NCBI RefSeq assembly: GCF_023822065.1
Contig: NZ_CP084931.1
Coordinates: forward strand, 434,001-498,000
Direction of reading: 5' to 3'
From: Sphingomonas morindae
Lineage (GTDB): Bacteria; Pseudomonadota; Alphaproteobacteria; Sphingomonadales; Sphingomonadaceae
DNA length: 64,000 bases
This document shows positions 10,012-18,981 of this stretch, piece after piece (position 1 is the first letter of the stretch; each line of letters starts with the position of its first letter). Below the pieces are notes generated by a model. The model had not been told where the DNA came from, did no database searches, and saw nothing but the letters and a program-made list of their open reading frames with translations. The position numbers were made by a program, and so were the translations under genes.

Positions 10012-11262
10012 ATGCAGTGCTCGGACATTCTGATCGTCGGCGCGGGCCATGCCGGCGCCCAGCTCGCGATCGCGCTGCGCCAGCGCGGCTTTGCGGGCAC
10101 GATCCGGATCGTCGGCGAGGAACCCGATCTTCCCTATGAGCGGCCGCCGCTCTCGAAGGACTATCTCTCGGGCGCGCGGAGCTTCGAGCGCATCCTGATC
10201 CGCCAGCCGGGCTTCTGGACGGAGCGTGCGATCACGATCGACACGGGCGTGCGGATCGATGCGGTGGATGCCGAGGCCCGCACCGCGCGCGCGCAGGACG
10301 GCCGCCTCTTCGGCTATGGCGCGCTGGTATGGGCGGCGGGCGGCCATGCGCGCCGCCTGTCGTGCGACGGCTTCGCGCTCGACGGCGTCCATGCCGTCCG
10401 CAGCCGCGCCGATGTCGACCGGATGATCGCCGCGCTGGACGGGGTGCGGCGGGTCGCGGTGATCGGCGGCGGCTATGTCGGGCTCGAGGCGGCCGCCGTC
10501 CTGCGCACGCTCGGCAAATCGGTGGTGGTGCTGGAGGCGCAGGCGCGGGTGCTGGCGCGCGTCGCCGGCGTGGCGCTCTCGCGCTTCTACGAGGCCGAGC
10601 ATCGCGCCCAGGGCGTGGATGTGCGGCTCAACGTGCGGGTCGCCTGCATCGAGGGCGCGGAGGGCCGGGCGTGCGGCGTGCGGCTGGCGGACGGCACGAT
10701 CGTGCCCGCCGACATGGTGATCGTCGGCATCGGCATCGTGCCGGCGGTGGAACCGCTGATCGCGGCCGGCGCGCGCGGCGGCGACGGGGTGGCCGTCGAC
10801 GAGCATGGCCGCACCTCGCTGCCGGGCATCTGGGCGATCGGCGATTGCGCGCTCCACGCCAACGCTTTTGCCGAGGGCCTGCCGATCCGGCTGGAATCGG
10901 TGCAGAACGCCAACGACATGGCGACCAATGTGGCGAAGGCGCTGACGAACGCGCCCGAACGCTATCACGCCCTGCCCTGGTTCTGGTCGAACCAATATGA
11001 TCTCAAGCTTCAGACGGTGGGCCTCTCCGCCGGGCACGATGCCGAGGTGGTGCGCGGCGATCCCGCCAGCCGCGCCTTCTCCATCGTCTATCTCAAGCAG
11101 GGCCGGGTGGTGGCGGTGGACGCGGTCAATGCGGTGAAGGACTTCGTCCAGGGCAGGGCGCTGGTCCTCGCACAGGCGGTGATCGATCCGGCGCTGCTCG
11201 CCGACGCCGCGCGGCCGCTCAAGAGCCTGATCGCGCCCGATGCCCCGGCCGGAGTGGCGTGA
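10012..11262 (+). CDS. FAD/NAD-dependent ferredoxin (rhodocoxin-type) reductase
   Basis: A 416-aa two-dinucleotide-fold flavoprotein that passes electrons from NAD(P)H to a small iron-sulfur protein, as in P450 and dioxygenase systems. The FAD site VGAGHAGAQLA is at about 9-19, the NAD site VIGGGYVGLEAA lies in the middle, and a second FAD signature reads GIWAIGDCAL. The C-terminal reductase domain has the typical WFWSNQYDLKLQTVG. The ATG at 10012 follows a strong ribosome site (GAGGAGG) and removes a long spurious upstream extension. No ferredoxin, P450 or oxygenase gene is adjacent, so its redox partner must be encoded elsewhere. Confidence 0.9.
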   Translation: MQCSDILIVGAGHAGAQLAIALRQRGFAGTIRIVGEEPDLPYERPPLSKDYLSGARSFERILIRQPGFWTERAITIDTGVRIDAVDAEARTARAQDGRLFGYGALVWAAGGHARRLSCDGFALDGVHAVRSRADVDRMIAALDGVRRVAVIGGGYVGLEAAAVLRTLGKSVVVLEAQARVLARVAGVALSRFYEAEHRAQGVDVRLNVRVACIEGAEGRACGVRLADGTIVPADMVIVGIGIVPAVEPLIAAGARGGDGVAVDEHGRTSLPGIWAIGDCALHANAFAEGLPIRLESVQNANDMATNVAKALTNAPERYHALPWFWSNQYDLKLQTVGLSAGHDAEVVRGDPASRAFSIVYLKQGRVVAVDAVNAVKDFVQGRALVLAQAVIDPALLADAARPLKSLIAPDAPAGVA

Positions 11263-11268
11263 CGCGCG

Positions 11269-12339
11269 TCACGCCGCCACCCGCCCCTCGCCGGCGTCCG
11301 CCCCGCCGGCCCGCGCCGCCGCCCGGATATCGGCGGCGAGCGCGTCCACCCGCGCGGGATCGGCATCCCAGGCGAACATGAAGCGGGCGCCGCCGCCGAT
11401 GAAGGTATAGAAGCGCCAGCCGCGCGCGCGCAGCGCCGCCAGCAGCGCCGCATCGGCCTTGAGGAACACCGCATTGGCCTCCACCGGGAACATCAGCGCC
11501 ACGCCGGGCACGTCCGCGATCGCCCGCGCGAGCCGTAGGGCGCACGCATTGCCGTGCCGCGCATTGGTGAGCCACGCCCCGCTTTCCAGAAGCCCGACCC
11601 AGGGCGCCGACAGGAAGCGCATCTTGGAGGCGAGCTGGCCCGCCTGCTTGCAGCGATAATCGAAATCGCGCGCCAGTTCGGTATCGAAGAACAGCACCGC
11701 CTCGCCCACCGCCATGCCGTTCTTGGTGCCGCCGAAGCACAGCACATCGACCCCGGCGCGCCAACTTATATCCGCCGGATCGCAGCCCAGCGTGGCGCAG
11801 GCATGGGCGAAGCGCGCGCCATCCATGTGGAGCTTGAGGCCAAGCTCGCGGCAGACCGCCGACAGGCTGCGGATCTCGTCCACCGTATAGACCTGGCCGG
11901 TCTCGGTCGGCTGGGTGATGGTGACGACGCGCGGCTTGGGAAAGTGGATGTCCGAGCGGCCGGTGGCGAGCGCGCGGATCGTCTCGGCCGTGAGCTTGCC
12001 GTTTTCGGTGTGCGCCACCAGCAGCTTCGATCCGTTGGAGAAGAATTCGGGCGCGCCGCACTCGTCGGTCTCGACATGCGCCTGCGCCGAGCAGATCACG
12101 CTGTGATAGGATTGGCAGAGCGCGGCGAGCGCCAGCGAATTGGCGGCGGTTCCGTTGAAGGCGAAGAACACCTCGCACGCCGCCCCGAACAGGCCGCGGA
12201 ACGCATCCGATGCGCGCTGCGTCCACAGATCCTCGCCATAGGCGGTGGCGGAGCCGGTGTTCGCCGCCTCCATGGCGCGCCACACCTCGGGGCAGATCCC
12301 CGCATAATTGTCACTGGCGAACTGCTGGCTGCTGGGCAT
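11269..12339 (-). CDS. ltaE: Low-specificity L-threonine aldolase
   Basis: PLP enzyme cleaving L-threonine or allo-threonine (and beta-hydroxy amino acids) to glycine and an aldehyde; cytosolic. 356 aa from ATG 12339 (MPSSQQFASDN), the family's usual start and length. The PLP lysine is K206 in CFGGTKNGM, with the ring-nitrogen aspartate at D173 (HMDGARF) and the aldolase pattern FFAFNGTAANSLAL. An in-frame start 84 bases upstream would add an unconserved tail. It is convergent with the flavoenzyme gene, 6 bases away, and its 5' region carries a conspicuous set of inverted repeats, described separately. Confidence 0.92.
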   Translation of the reverse strand: MPSSQQFASDNYAGICPEVWRAMEAANTGSATAYGEDLWTQRASDAFRGLFGAACEVFFAFNGTAANSLALAALCQSYHSVICSAQAHVETDECGAPEFFSNGSKLLVAHTENGKLTAETIRALATGRSDIHFPKPRVVTITQPTETGQVYTVDEIRSLSAVCRELGLKLHMDGARFAHACATLGCDPADISWRAGVDVLCFGGTKNGMAVGEAVLFFDTELARDFDYRCKQAGQLASKMRFLSAPWVGLLESGAWLTNARHGNACALRLARAIADVPGVALMFPVEANAVFLKADAALLAALRARGWRFYTFIGGGARFMFAWDADPARVDALAADIRAAARAGGADAGEGRVAA

Positions 12340-12424
12340 TGCGTCCTGGTCCTTCGTCCGGTTCCCACCAGATTTCGGATCGACGCATGGCTTGGTCCCG
12401 TTTGGTTGCCGGTCCGGCCACATC

Positions 12425-12470
12425 CCTCCCGCACGGGAGGCACCACCTTGCCCGGGAGCAGGTTGGTGCC
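12425..12470 (-). promoter_or_regulatory. Structured leader candidate upstream of threonine aldolase
   Basis: On the minus strand, about 85-130 bases before the ltaE start, a hairpin GGCACC...GGTGCC (12439-12470) extends inward with an ACCT/AGGT stem and a bulged A. It is followed immediately by a second hairpin CCTCCC-GTGC-GGGAGG (12425-12440). The loop of the first carries CTCCCG, which could pair with the CGGGAG arm of the second, so two exclusive foldings are possible, as in riboswitches or attenuators. I do not recognise a known riboswitch consensus. It could also simply be a terminator or an operator. Confidence 0.35.
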
Positions 12471-12609
12471 GGGCGTCGGCCCGACTCTTGATGTCGTGGA
12501 CGCCCTAGCGGCGCGACACGGCGGGATCAAGCCGACACGACCGCGCGCGCGTCGCATAGCGGTACAGGGGCGCCAGGGCACCAGGCGCGCGCCGCCGCGT
12601 TGCCGCCGG

Positions 12610-13107
12610 ATGCGCCATCCAACCCCCGACCCCCTCAAGCCCGGACAGGAGAGTGTCTGGGACTATCCCCGCCCCGCCATCGCCGAGGCGATCACGGCGC
12701 ATATCGTCGTGATCCTCGGCGGCGAGACGATCGCCGAGACGCAGCATGCGGTCCGGACGCTCGAGACGAGCCATCCGCCGAGCTATTATCTGCCCCCGGA
12801 CGCGGTGCGCGCGGGCGTGCTGCTCCCCGCGACGGGATCGAGCTTTTGCGAATGGAAGGGTGACGCCCGCTATTTCGACGTGGTGGGCGGCGGGGTGCGT
12901 CGCCCGCGCGCGGCGTGGAGCTATCCCGATCCGACCCCCGGCTTCGCGCTACTGCGCGACCATATCGCCTTCTACGCGGCGGCGATGGACGCCTGCTTCG
13001 TGGATGGCGAGCGGGTGGTGCCGCAGCCGGGCGGCTTTTACGGCGGCTGGATCACCACGCGCGTGGCCGGGCCGTTCAAGGGCGGCCCGGGCAGCGCGGG
13101 CTGGTGA
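12610..13107 (+). CDS. DUF427-family protein
   Basis: A 165-aa protein of the DUF427 family (PF04248), small soluble beta-rich proteins of unknown function common in proteobacteria and actinobacteria. Typical residues are seen: GGETIAETQHAVRTLETSHPP near the start, YYLPPDAV, the FCEWKGDARYF segment, and a C-terminal PGGFYGGWIT. ATG 12610 is chosen because it begins shortly before conserved sequence; the frame is open far upstream without coding character. Its stop overlaps the GTG start of the following short-chain dehydrogenase (GTGA), so the two are co-translated. No signal peptide or membrane segment. Confidence 0.85.
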   Translation: MRHPTPDPLKPGQESVWDYPRPAIAEAITAHIVVILGGETIAETQHAVRTLETSHPPSYYLPPDAVRAGVLLPATGSSFCEWKGDARYFDVVGGGVRRPRAAWSYPDPTPGFALLRDHIAFYAAAMDACFVDGERVVPQPGGFYGGWITTRVAGPFKGGPGSAGW

Positions 13108-13817
13108 GACGCGCCGTCGTGATCGGCAGCGGCGGCGGGATCGGCGCGGCGCTGGCGCGGAGGCTGGCGGCGAGCGCCGGCTTCGATATGGTCCACGCCC
13201 TCTCGCGCCATCCGCCCCCGAACGAGGGACCGGGGCCGCTGCGGCCGGGCTATATCGATATCGGCGCGCCCGACAGCATCGCGGCGGCGGCGGCGGCGAT
13301 CGGCGGACCGCTCGAGCTGGTGCTCATCGCCACCGGGCTGCTGCACGAGGGCGAACACCGCCCCGAACGCGCGCTCAAGGCGCTGGACGCCGCCTGGCTC
13401 GCCGGCCAGTTCCAGATCAACGCGATCGGTCCGGCGCTGGTGCTGCGCCATTTCGCGCCGCTGCTCGCCGGCGATCGCCGCGCGATCATCGCCGCGCTCT
13501 CGGCGCGGGTCGGCAGCATCTCGGACAACCGGCTCGGCGGATGGTATGGCTATCGCGCCTCCAAGGCGGCGCTCAACATGATTGTCCGCACCGCCGCGAT
13601 CGAACTCGCGCGGGTGCGGCCCGCCGCGATCTGCGTCGGCCTGCATCCGGGCACGGTGGATACCGGGCTCAGCCGGCCCTTCCGGAGCGGAGTGCCCGCG
13701 GCGCGGCGCTTCACCCCCGAGGCCGCCGCAGATCGGCTGCTCCGCGTGCTCGACGGGCTGGACGCGCGCGCCACCGGCCGCTGCTTCGCCTGGGACGGCA
13801 GCGAGGTGCCGCCCTGA
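13104..13817 (+). CDS. Short-chain dehydrogenase/reductase (C-factor-like)
   Basis: A 237-aa SDR oxidoreductase with Rossmann motif GSGGGIG at 8-14 and the active site S138 ... Y150-x3-K154 (GYRASKAALN). It resembles CsgA/C-factor type SDRs, which share the GSI...GYRASKAALN context. The GTG start at 13104 overlaps the DUF427 stop by 4 bases and puts the nucleotide-binding motif at the expected distance from the N-terminus; an earlier ATG in frame would add an arginine-rich shadow of the preceding gene. Substrate unknown. The coupled DUF427-SDR pair is probably one operon. Confidence 0.88.
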   Translation: MRRAVVIGSGGGIGAALARRLAASAGFDMVHALSRHPPPNEGPGPLRPGYIDIGAPDSIAAAAAAIGGPLELVLIATGLLHEGEHRPERALKALDAAWLAGQFQINAIGPALVLRHFAPLLAGDRRAIIAALSARVGSISDNRLGGWYGYRASKAALNMIVRTAAIELARVRPAAICVGLHPGTVDTGLSRPFRSGVPAARRFTPEAAADRLLRVLDGLDARATGRCFAWDGSEVPP

Positions 13818-13833
13818 CGCGGGCGGCGGCGGA

Positions 13834-15606
13834 TCAGGCGGCGGCGCGGCGCTCCGCCTCGATCCAAGCGCGCAGCGCGTCGGGCGCCATCGGCCGGCCG
13901 AAGACATAGCCCTGGCCCTGCTCGCATCCCTGCTCGCGCAGGAAGGCGGCGACGGCCATCGTTTCGATCCCCTCGGCCACCACCTCATAGCCGAGATCCT
14001 GCGCCAGCCGGATCATGCTGCGGATCAGCCGGCGATCGGCCTCGCGCGTCTCGATATCGGCGACAAAGGCGCGGTCGATCTTGACGATCCGCGCGGGCAG
14101 CCGCTGGAGATAGGCGAGGCTGCTATAGCCGGTGCCGAAATCGTCGATGGCGATGCGGAAGCCGGCGGCGGCGAGCGCGGCGAGGCAGGCGGTGGATTGC
14201 GCCGTCTCCGCCATCAGCGCGCTTTCGGTCAGCTCGATCTCGATCAGCTCGACGGGCACGTCATGGGCGCGCAGGCACCGCTCCAGCCTGTGCGGCAGAT
14301 CCGGCTCATCGAGATTGGCGGCGGAGATGTTGAGCGAGACGGGCAGGACGAGGCCGGCGCGGCGCCAGGCGCCGACCTGCGCGACGGCGGCGCGCATCAC
14401 CCAATCGGTGGTGCGCGCGATCAGCGAGGTGCGCTCCACCGCCGGGATGAACTCGGCCGGCGGAACCTCGCCATGCGCGGGATGATGCCAGCGCAGCAGC
14501 GCCTCGGCGCCGACACAGGCGCCCGTGGCGAGCGCGATCCGCGGCTGATAGACGAGGCGCAGCTCGCCCGGGCTATCGAAGGCGGAGCCGAAGGATTCGA
14601 TCAGCGCCAGCCGGCGATGGTGGCGGCCGTCCGCCGCGGCGGAGAAGATGTTGATCGCGCCATCGCCCGTGCGCGCATCCTGCGCGGCGCTGTGGCCGCC
14701 GCGCAGCACATCCTCGGGCGTGATCGCGCCGAGCGTGAAGGGCATCACCCCGATCGACACGGTGGTGAGGAAGCGCACCGAGGAGCGTGCCCGCGCATCG
14801 AGGAAATGCGTCTTCAGCAGGCCGACATAATCGTCCAGCGCGGCGCCGTCCGGGGCGAGGAAGGCGAATTGGGTGGCGGCCACATGATAGGCGGCGCGAT
14901 CCGCCGGCATGCGCGCGCGCAGCGCCTGCGCCGCCTCGCGCACCATCTCGTCCAGCCGGCCCGCGCCCATCACGCGGCTGAGCGCGCTGAGCTCGTCATG
15001 CCGGGCGAGATCGATCAGCACCGCGATCCGCGACGCGCCCGGCCGATCGCGCGCGAGATCGGCGAGATCCTCGAGAAACTGGTTGCGATTGGGGAAGCCG
15101 CTGACGGGATCGACGCGGCCATAGGCGTGCTGCAGCTCGATCTGCGCCATCACCATGGCCGCGAGATCGCGCAGCGCCGCCCGCTCCGCCGCGCTCACAA
15201 CGCGCGGGACGGTGCCGAGCACGCACAGGGCGCCCAATCCGTGGCCGTCGCGCGTGACCAGCGGCGCGCCGGCATAGAAGCGGATGCCATCGCGCGCGAG
15301 CCGGCTTTCGGCATAAGCGGGGCATAGCGCGAGATCGGACAGGATCAGCACGTCCTGCCGCTCCGCGACTTCGGCGCAAGGCGCCTGATCGCGCGCGATA
15401 TGATCATGCTCGACGCCGATGCGCGACTTGAACCATTGCCGGTCGCGATCGGTGAGCGAGATGGCGGCGATCGGCAGATCGAAGATCTGCGCGGCCAGCC
15501 GGGTGATGCGATCGAAGCTCTCGCTCGCCGGCGTATCGAGCAGGCACAAATGGTGCAGCGCGCCCAGACGGGCTTCCTCCAGATCGTGGGCGCTCTGTTC
15601 GTCCAT
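13834..15606 (-). CDS. Cyclic-di-GMP phosphodiesterase: GAF, degenerate GGDEF, EAL
   Basis: A 590-aa soluble signalling protein. Residues about 20-160 form a GAF sensor domain (LTDRDRQWFKSRIG, GALCVLG). Residues 165-320 are a GGDEF domain whose catalytic motif is lost (AATQFAFL where GG[D/E]EF should be). Residues 330-590 are an EAL domain with the catalytic set intact: EAL at 368-370, N426 in SLNIS, E458, DD at 488-489, K509 and E545. It should therefore hydrolyse c-di-GMP under control of the GAF domain, with GGDEF as a regulatory GTP site at most. No membrane segments. ATG 15606 is preferred over a GTG five codons upstream. Convergent with the SDR gene. Confidence 0.92.
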   Translation of the reverse strand: MDEQSAHDLEEARLGALHHLCLLDTPASESFDRITRLAAQIFDLPIAAISLTDRDRQWFKSRIGVEHDHIARDQAPCAEVAERQDVLILSDLALCPAYAESRLARDGIRFYAGAPLVTRDGHGLGALCVLGTVPRVVSAAERAALRDLAAMVMAQIELQHAYGRVDPVSGFPNRNQFLEDLADLARDRPGASRIAVLIDLARHDELSALSRVMGAGRLDEMVREAAQALRARMPADRAAYHVAATQFAFLAPDGAALDDYVGLLKTHFLDARARSSVRFLTTVSIGVMPFTLGAITPEDVLRGGHSAAQDARTGDGAINIFSAAADGRHHRRLALIESFGSAFDSPGELRLVYQPRIALATGACVGAEALLRWHHPAHGEVPPAEFIPAVERTSLIARTTDWVMRAAVAQVGAWRRAGLVLPVSLNISAANLDEPDLPHRLERCLRAHDVPVELIEIELTESALMAETAQSTACLAALAAAGFRIAIDDFGTGYSSLAYLQRLPARIVKIDRAFVADIETREADRRLIRSMIRLAQDLGYEVVAEGIETMAVAAFLREQGCEQGQGYVFGRPMAPDALRAWIEAERRAAA

Positions 15607-15667
15607 GGTCCCGCTTTTCACGCCTTCCCCTTAACAAACGGGAAAAGCAGGAGCATTTTTTATACGA

Positions 15668-18001
15668 TCAGAGCAGCCGATCCAGAGTGATCGGGAGATC
15701 GCGCACGCGCTTGCCGGTGGCGTTGAAGATCGCGTTGGCGATCGCCGCGCCGGTGCCGGTGATGCCGATCTCGCCGATGCCGCGCGCGCCCATGGGCGTG
15801 TGCGGATCGGGAATGTCGGTCCAGATCACGTCGATCTCGGGCACGTCGAGATGCGCCGGGATGTGATAGTCCGACAGGCTCGGATTGGCGATGCGGCCGG
15901 TGCGCGGATCGAGCTGGGTCTCCTCCATCAGCGCCAGGCCGATGCCCATGATGATGCCGCCGCGGAACTGGCTGGCCGCCGTCTTGGGGTTGAGGATGCG
16001 GCCGCAATCGAAGGAGCCGAGAAAGCGGCGCACGCGCGGCTCGCCGGTAACGGCGTTGACCGCCACCTCGCAGAACATCGCGCCATGGCTGTGCATCGAC
16101 CAATGCTGGGTCTCGAGCGGCATCGGCGGCTCCGCCTCGACGCTGATCGACTCGCGTCGGGCGCGGGCCAGGATCGAGGCGTAGCTTTCGTGCCGGCCCG
16201 GATCGTCGAGCGCGCACAGCCCGGCCTCGCGGCTCGCCACCTCGTCCACCGACAGGCCGGCCAGCGGGGAATCATTGCCCGCGAGCGCCAGCAGCGCCTT
16301 CACCAGCGCGCGATGCGCGGCGATGATCGAGGCGCCGATCGCCGCGGTCTGTTGCGAGCCGCCGGCCAGCACCACGCCCGGCAGGGTGGAATCGCCATAG
16401 TCGAACCGGATCGCCGCCATCGGCAGGCCGAGCCGTTCCGCCGTCACCTGGCTGTGCGCGGTGGCCGTGCCCATGCCCATTTCGTGCGCCGCGATCGCCA
16501 CCACCGCCTCGCCGGCGGCGGTGAGCGTGATCCGCGCCGCGCCGCCCGGCATGCGGTAATAGGGATAGGTGGCGGTGGCGCAGCCCAGGCCGATCAGCCA
16601 TTCGCCCTCGCGCCGCGCGCCCGGCCGGGGATCGCGCGCGGACCAGCCGAAGCGTTCCGCGCCCGCCCGCCACGCCTGATCGAGATGACGCGCCGAGAAC
16701 GGCAGATTGGACAGCGGATCGCGCTCGGGCTCGTTGCGCAGCCGCAGCGCCACCGGATCCATGGCCAGCGCATGGGCCAGCTCGTCCATCGCCGATTCCA
16801 GCGCGAAGGTGCCGACCGACTCCCCGGGCGCGCGCATGAAGGTGTTGCTCAGCACGTCCAGCTCGACCGTCTCCACCGCGAGCTTGACCGTCTCGGCGGC
16901 ATAGGCGCTGCGCGTCGGCAGGATGAAGGGCTCGGGCATGGCGTTGGCGCGCGATTTGGGCGTCACCCCCTCATGGATCAGCGCGGTGAGCCGGCCGCTG
17001 CGATCCGCGCCCAGGGCGACGCGCTGCTCGGTCGGCGCGCGGCCGCCGACGATCCGGTACACCGCCTCGCGCGAGAGCACGAGCCGCACCGGCCGGCCGC
17101 TCAGCCTTGCCCCCGCCGCCGCGAGGATCTGGTGCTGCCACAGGCATTTGCCACCAAAGCCGCCACCCACGAACGGCGAGGTGACGATCACCTGCCGCTC
17201 GTCGATGCCGAACATATGGGCGAGCGACCAGGCGGTGTGGGCGACGAGCTGGGAGGCGTCGTGCAGCCGCAACGTATCCCCCTCCCAATAGCAGGTGACG
17301 CCGTGCAGCTCGATCGCATTGTGATTGTGGCGCGGCGTGGTGTAGCGCTGGTCCACCCGCACCTCGGCGGCGGCGAGCGCCTGCTCTGCATCGCCGCGCG
17401 CATCGTGCAGCGGGCCGCCCATAAATTCGGCCGGCCGCGCGCCGCGCGCCTTGGCCTCGGCGAAATCGGTGAGCGCCGGCTCGGCCGCATAGTCGACCTC
17501 CACCAGCATCGCGGCATGATCCGCCTGTTCCTGGCTCTCGGCGAGCACCAGCGCCACCGGCTCGCCATTCCAGGCGATGCGATCGTCCTGCATCACCGGC
17601 AGCGTATCGCCGCCGGCCGCCTTGGGCGCGGAGAGGAAGACGGGCGGCGGCCGCAGCCGCGGCGCGTTGCGGTGCGTCATCACCGCCACCACGCCCGGCG
17701 CCGCCTCGGCCGCCGCCGTATCGAGCCGGCTGATCCGGCCGCGCGCGATGCGGCTGTGCACCAACGCGCCATAGACCATCGCCTCGACCGGGAATTCGGC
17801 CGCGAACGGCGCCTTGCCCGACACCTTGAGCGGACCATCGATCCGCGACACGGGCTGGCCGATCACGCCATGCTGGTGGCGGATCAGCGGATCGGGAACA
17901 CCGCCGGGAATCCACTGGTCCGGCGCGAGCGCCACCGCCTTGCCGATCGCCGCCTGGACCAGACCCTGCGCGGCCTGCTTGGCCTCCTCGATCATGCTCA
18001 T
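15668..18001 (-). CDS. Molybdopterin-binding subunit of an aldehyde-oxidising molybdenum hydroxylase (PaoC-like)
   Basis: A 777-aa large subunit of a xanthine-oxidase-family heterotrimer that oxidises aldehydes or N-heterocycles using water as oxygen source. Seen: the Moco-binding SPFVGGGFGGK, the RAPGESVG segment, and the catalytic glutamate near residue 744 in GARGIGEIG. ATG 18001 overlaps the stop of the FAD subunit (ATGA), fixing the start; the frame remains open upstream only as antisense. The order 2Fe-2S, FAD, Moco equals E. coli paoABC. No Moco-insertion chaperone (PaoD/XdhC type) is adjacent. Substrate is not predictable from sequence. Confidence 0.92.
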   Translation of the reverse strand: MSMIEEAKQAAQGLVQAAIGKAVALAPDQWIPGGVPDPLIRHQHGVIGQPVSRIDGPLKVSGKAPFAAEFPVEAMVYGALVHSRIARGRISRLDTAAAEAAPGVVAVMTHRNAPRLRPPPVFLSAPKAAGGDTLPVMQDDRIAWNGEPVALVLAESQEQADHAAMLVEVDYAAEPALTDFAEAKARGARPAEFMGGPLHDARGDAEQALAAAEVRVDQRYTTPRHNHNAIELHGVTCYWEGDTLRLHDASQLVAHTAWSLAHMFGIDERQVIVTSPFVGGGFGGKCLWQHQILAAAGARLSGRPVRLVLSREAVYRIVGGRAPTEQRVALGADRSGRLTALIHEGVTPKSRANAMPEPFILPTRSAYAAETVKLAVETVELDVLSNTFMRAPGESVGTFALESAMDELAHALAMDPVALRLRNEPERDPLSNLPFSARHLDQAWRAGAERFGWSARDPRPGARREGEWLIGLGCATATYPYYRMPGGAARITLTAAGEAVVAIAAHEMGMGTATAHSQVTAERLGLPMAAIRFDYGDSTLPGVVLAGGSQQTAAIGASIIAAHRALVKALLALAGNDSPLAGLSVDEVASREAGLCALDDPGRHESYASILARARRESISVEAEPPMPLETQHWSMHSHGAMFCEVAVNAVTGEPRVRRFLGSFDCGRILNPKTAASQFRGGIIMGIGLALMEETQLDPRTGRIANPSLSDYHIPAHLDVPEIDVIWTDIPDPHTPMGARGIGEIGITGTGAAIANAIFNATGKRVRDLPITLDRLL

Positions 18002-18981
18002 GCCGCGCCTCCCGCCACTTCGGTCAGCACGGCGACGATGGTGCGCCGCGCCAGTTCGATCTTGAAGCCATTGTCGCGGAGCGGCGCCGCGCCCGCCAGC
18101 AGCGCCTCGGCGGCTTCGGCGAAGCGCGCGGGCTCGGCCGCGCCGCCGATCAGCGCCGCCTCGGCCGCCGGGACGCGCCACGGCTTGGGCGCGACGCCGC
18201 CCAGCGCGATCCGCGCCTCGGTGATCCGCCCCTCCTTGATCGCCAGCGCGCCGGCGACCGAGACCAGCGCGAAGGCATAGCTCGCGCGATCGCGGACCTT
18301 GCGATAGGTGGCGCGCAGCGCGGGCGAAACCGGCGGAAGCAGGATGGCGGTGATAAGCTCGCCCGGCGCGAGATCGGTGTCGCGGTCGGGGCGGTCGCCC
18401 GGCAGGCGGTGGAGATCGGCGAGCGCGAGGGTGCGCGCGCCGTCCGGGCCTTCGATCTCGAGCTGCGCATCATAGGCGAGCAACGCCACCGCCATGTCCG
18501 ACGGATGGGTGGCGACACAGGCTTCGGAGGCGCCGAGAATGGCGTGGGCGCGGTTGAAGCCGCCGATCGCGTCGCAGCCGGCGCCGGGGGTGCGCTTGTT
18601 GCAGCGTGCGCCCTCGACATCGTAGAAATAGGCGCAGCGCGTGCGCTGGAGCAGATTGCCGCCGGCGGTCGCCATATTGCGGATCTGCGCGCTGGCGCCG
18701 GCGAGGATGGCGCGCGCCAGCGCGGGATAGCGGGTGCGCACGAGGCGATGCTCGGCGATCGCGGTGTTGCGCGCCGCCGCGCCGATGCGCAGCCCCTCGC
18801 CCGCCGCCGCGATCTCGGCGGAAAGCCCGGTGACATCCACCAGCGCCGCCGGCCGCTCGATCGTCTCGCGCATCAGATCGACGAGATTGGTGCCGCCGCC
18901 AAGATAGCGGACGGGCGCGCCGCCGGCGCGGCGCACGGCATCCGCCGCGTCGGCGGCGCGGGCATAACCGAAGGGGGTCAT
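17998..18981 (-). CDS. FAD-binding subunit of the molybdenum hydroxylase, with extra iron-sulfur cysteines (PaoB-like)
   Basis: A 327-aa subunit carrying FAD between the iron-sulfur and Moco subunits. The FAD pyrophosphate loop is YLGGGTNLVDLM (about 26-38), and NMATAGGNLLQRTRC (about 102-116) is the second FAD motif. Cysteines at 116, 127, 136 and 155 occupy the insertion that binds a [4Fe-4S] cluster in E. coli PaoB, a feature of the PaoABC subgroup rather than classical xanthine dehydrogenases. Both ends overlap neighbouring genes by 4 bases (ATGA), so the three subunits are translated in step. Confidence 0.9.
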   Translation of the reverse strand: MTPFGYARAADAADAVRRAGGAPVRYLGGGTNLVDLMRETIERPAALVDVTGLSAEIAAAGEGLRIGAAARNTAIAEHRLVRTRYPALARAILAGASAQIRNMATAGGNLLQRTRCAYFYDVEGARCNKRTPGAGCDAIGGFNRAHAILGASEACVATHPSDMAVALLAYDAQLEIEGPDGARTLALADLHRLPGDRPDRDTDLAPGELITAILLPPVSPALRATYRKVRDRASYAFALVSVAGALAIKEGRITEARIALGGVAPKPWRVPAAEAALIGGAAEPARFAEAAEALLAGAAPLRDNGFKIELARRTIVAVLTEVAGGAA

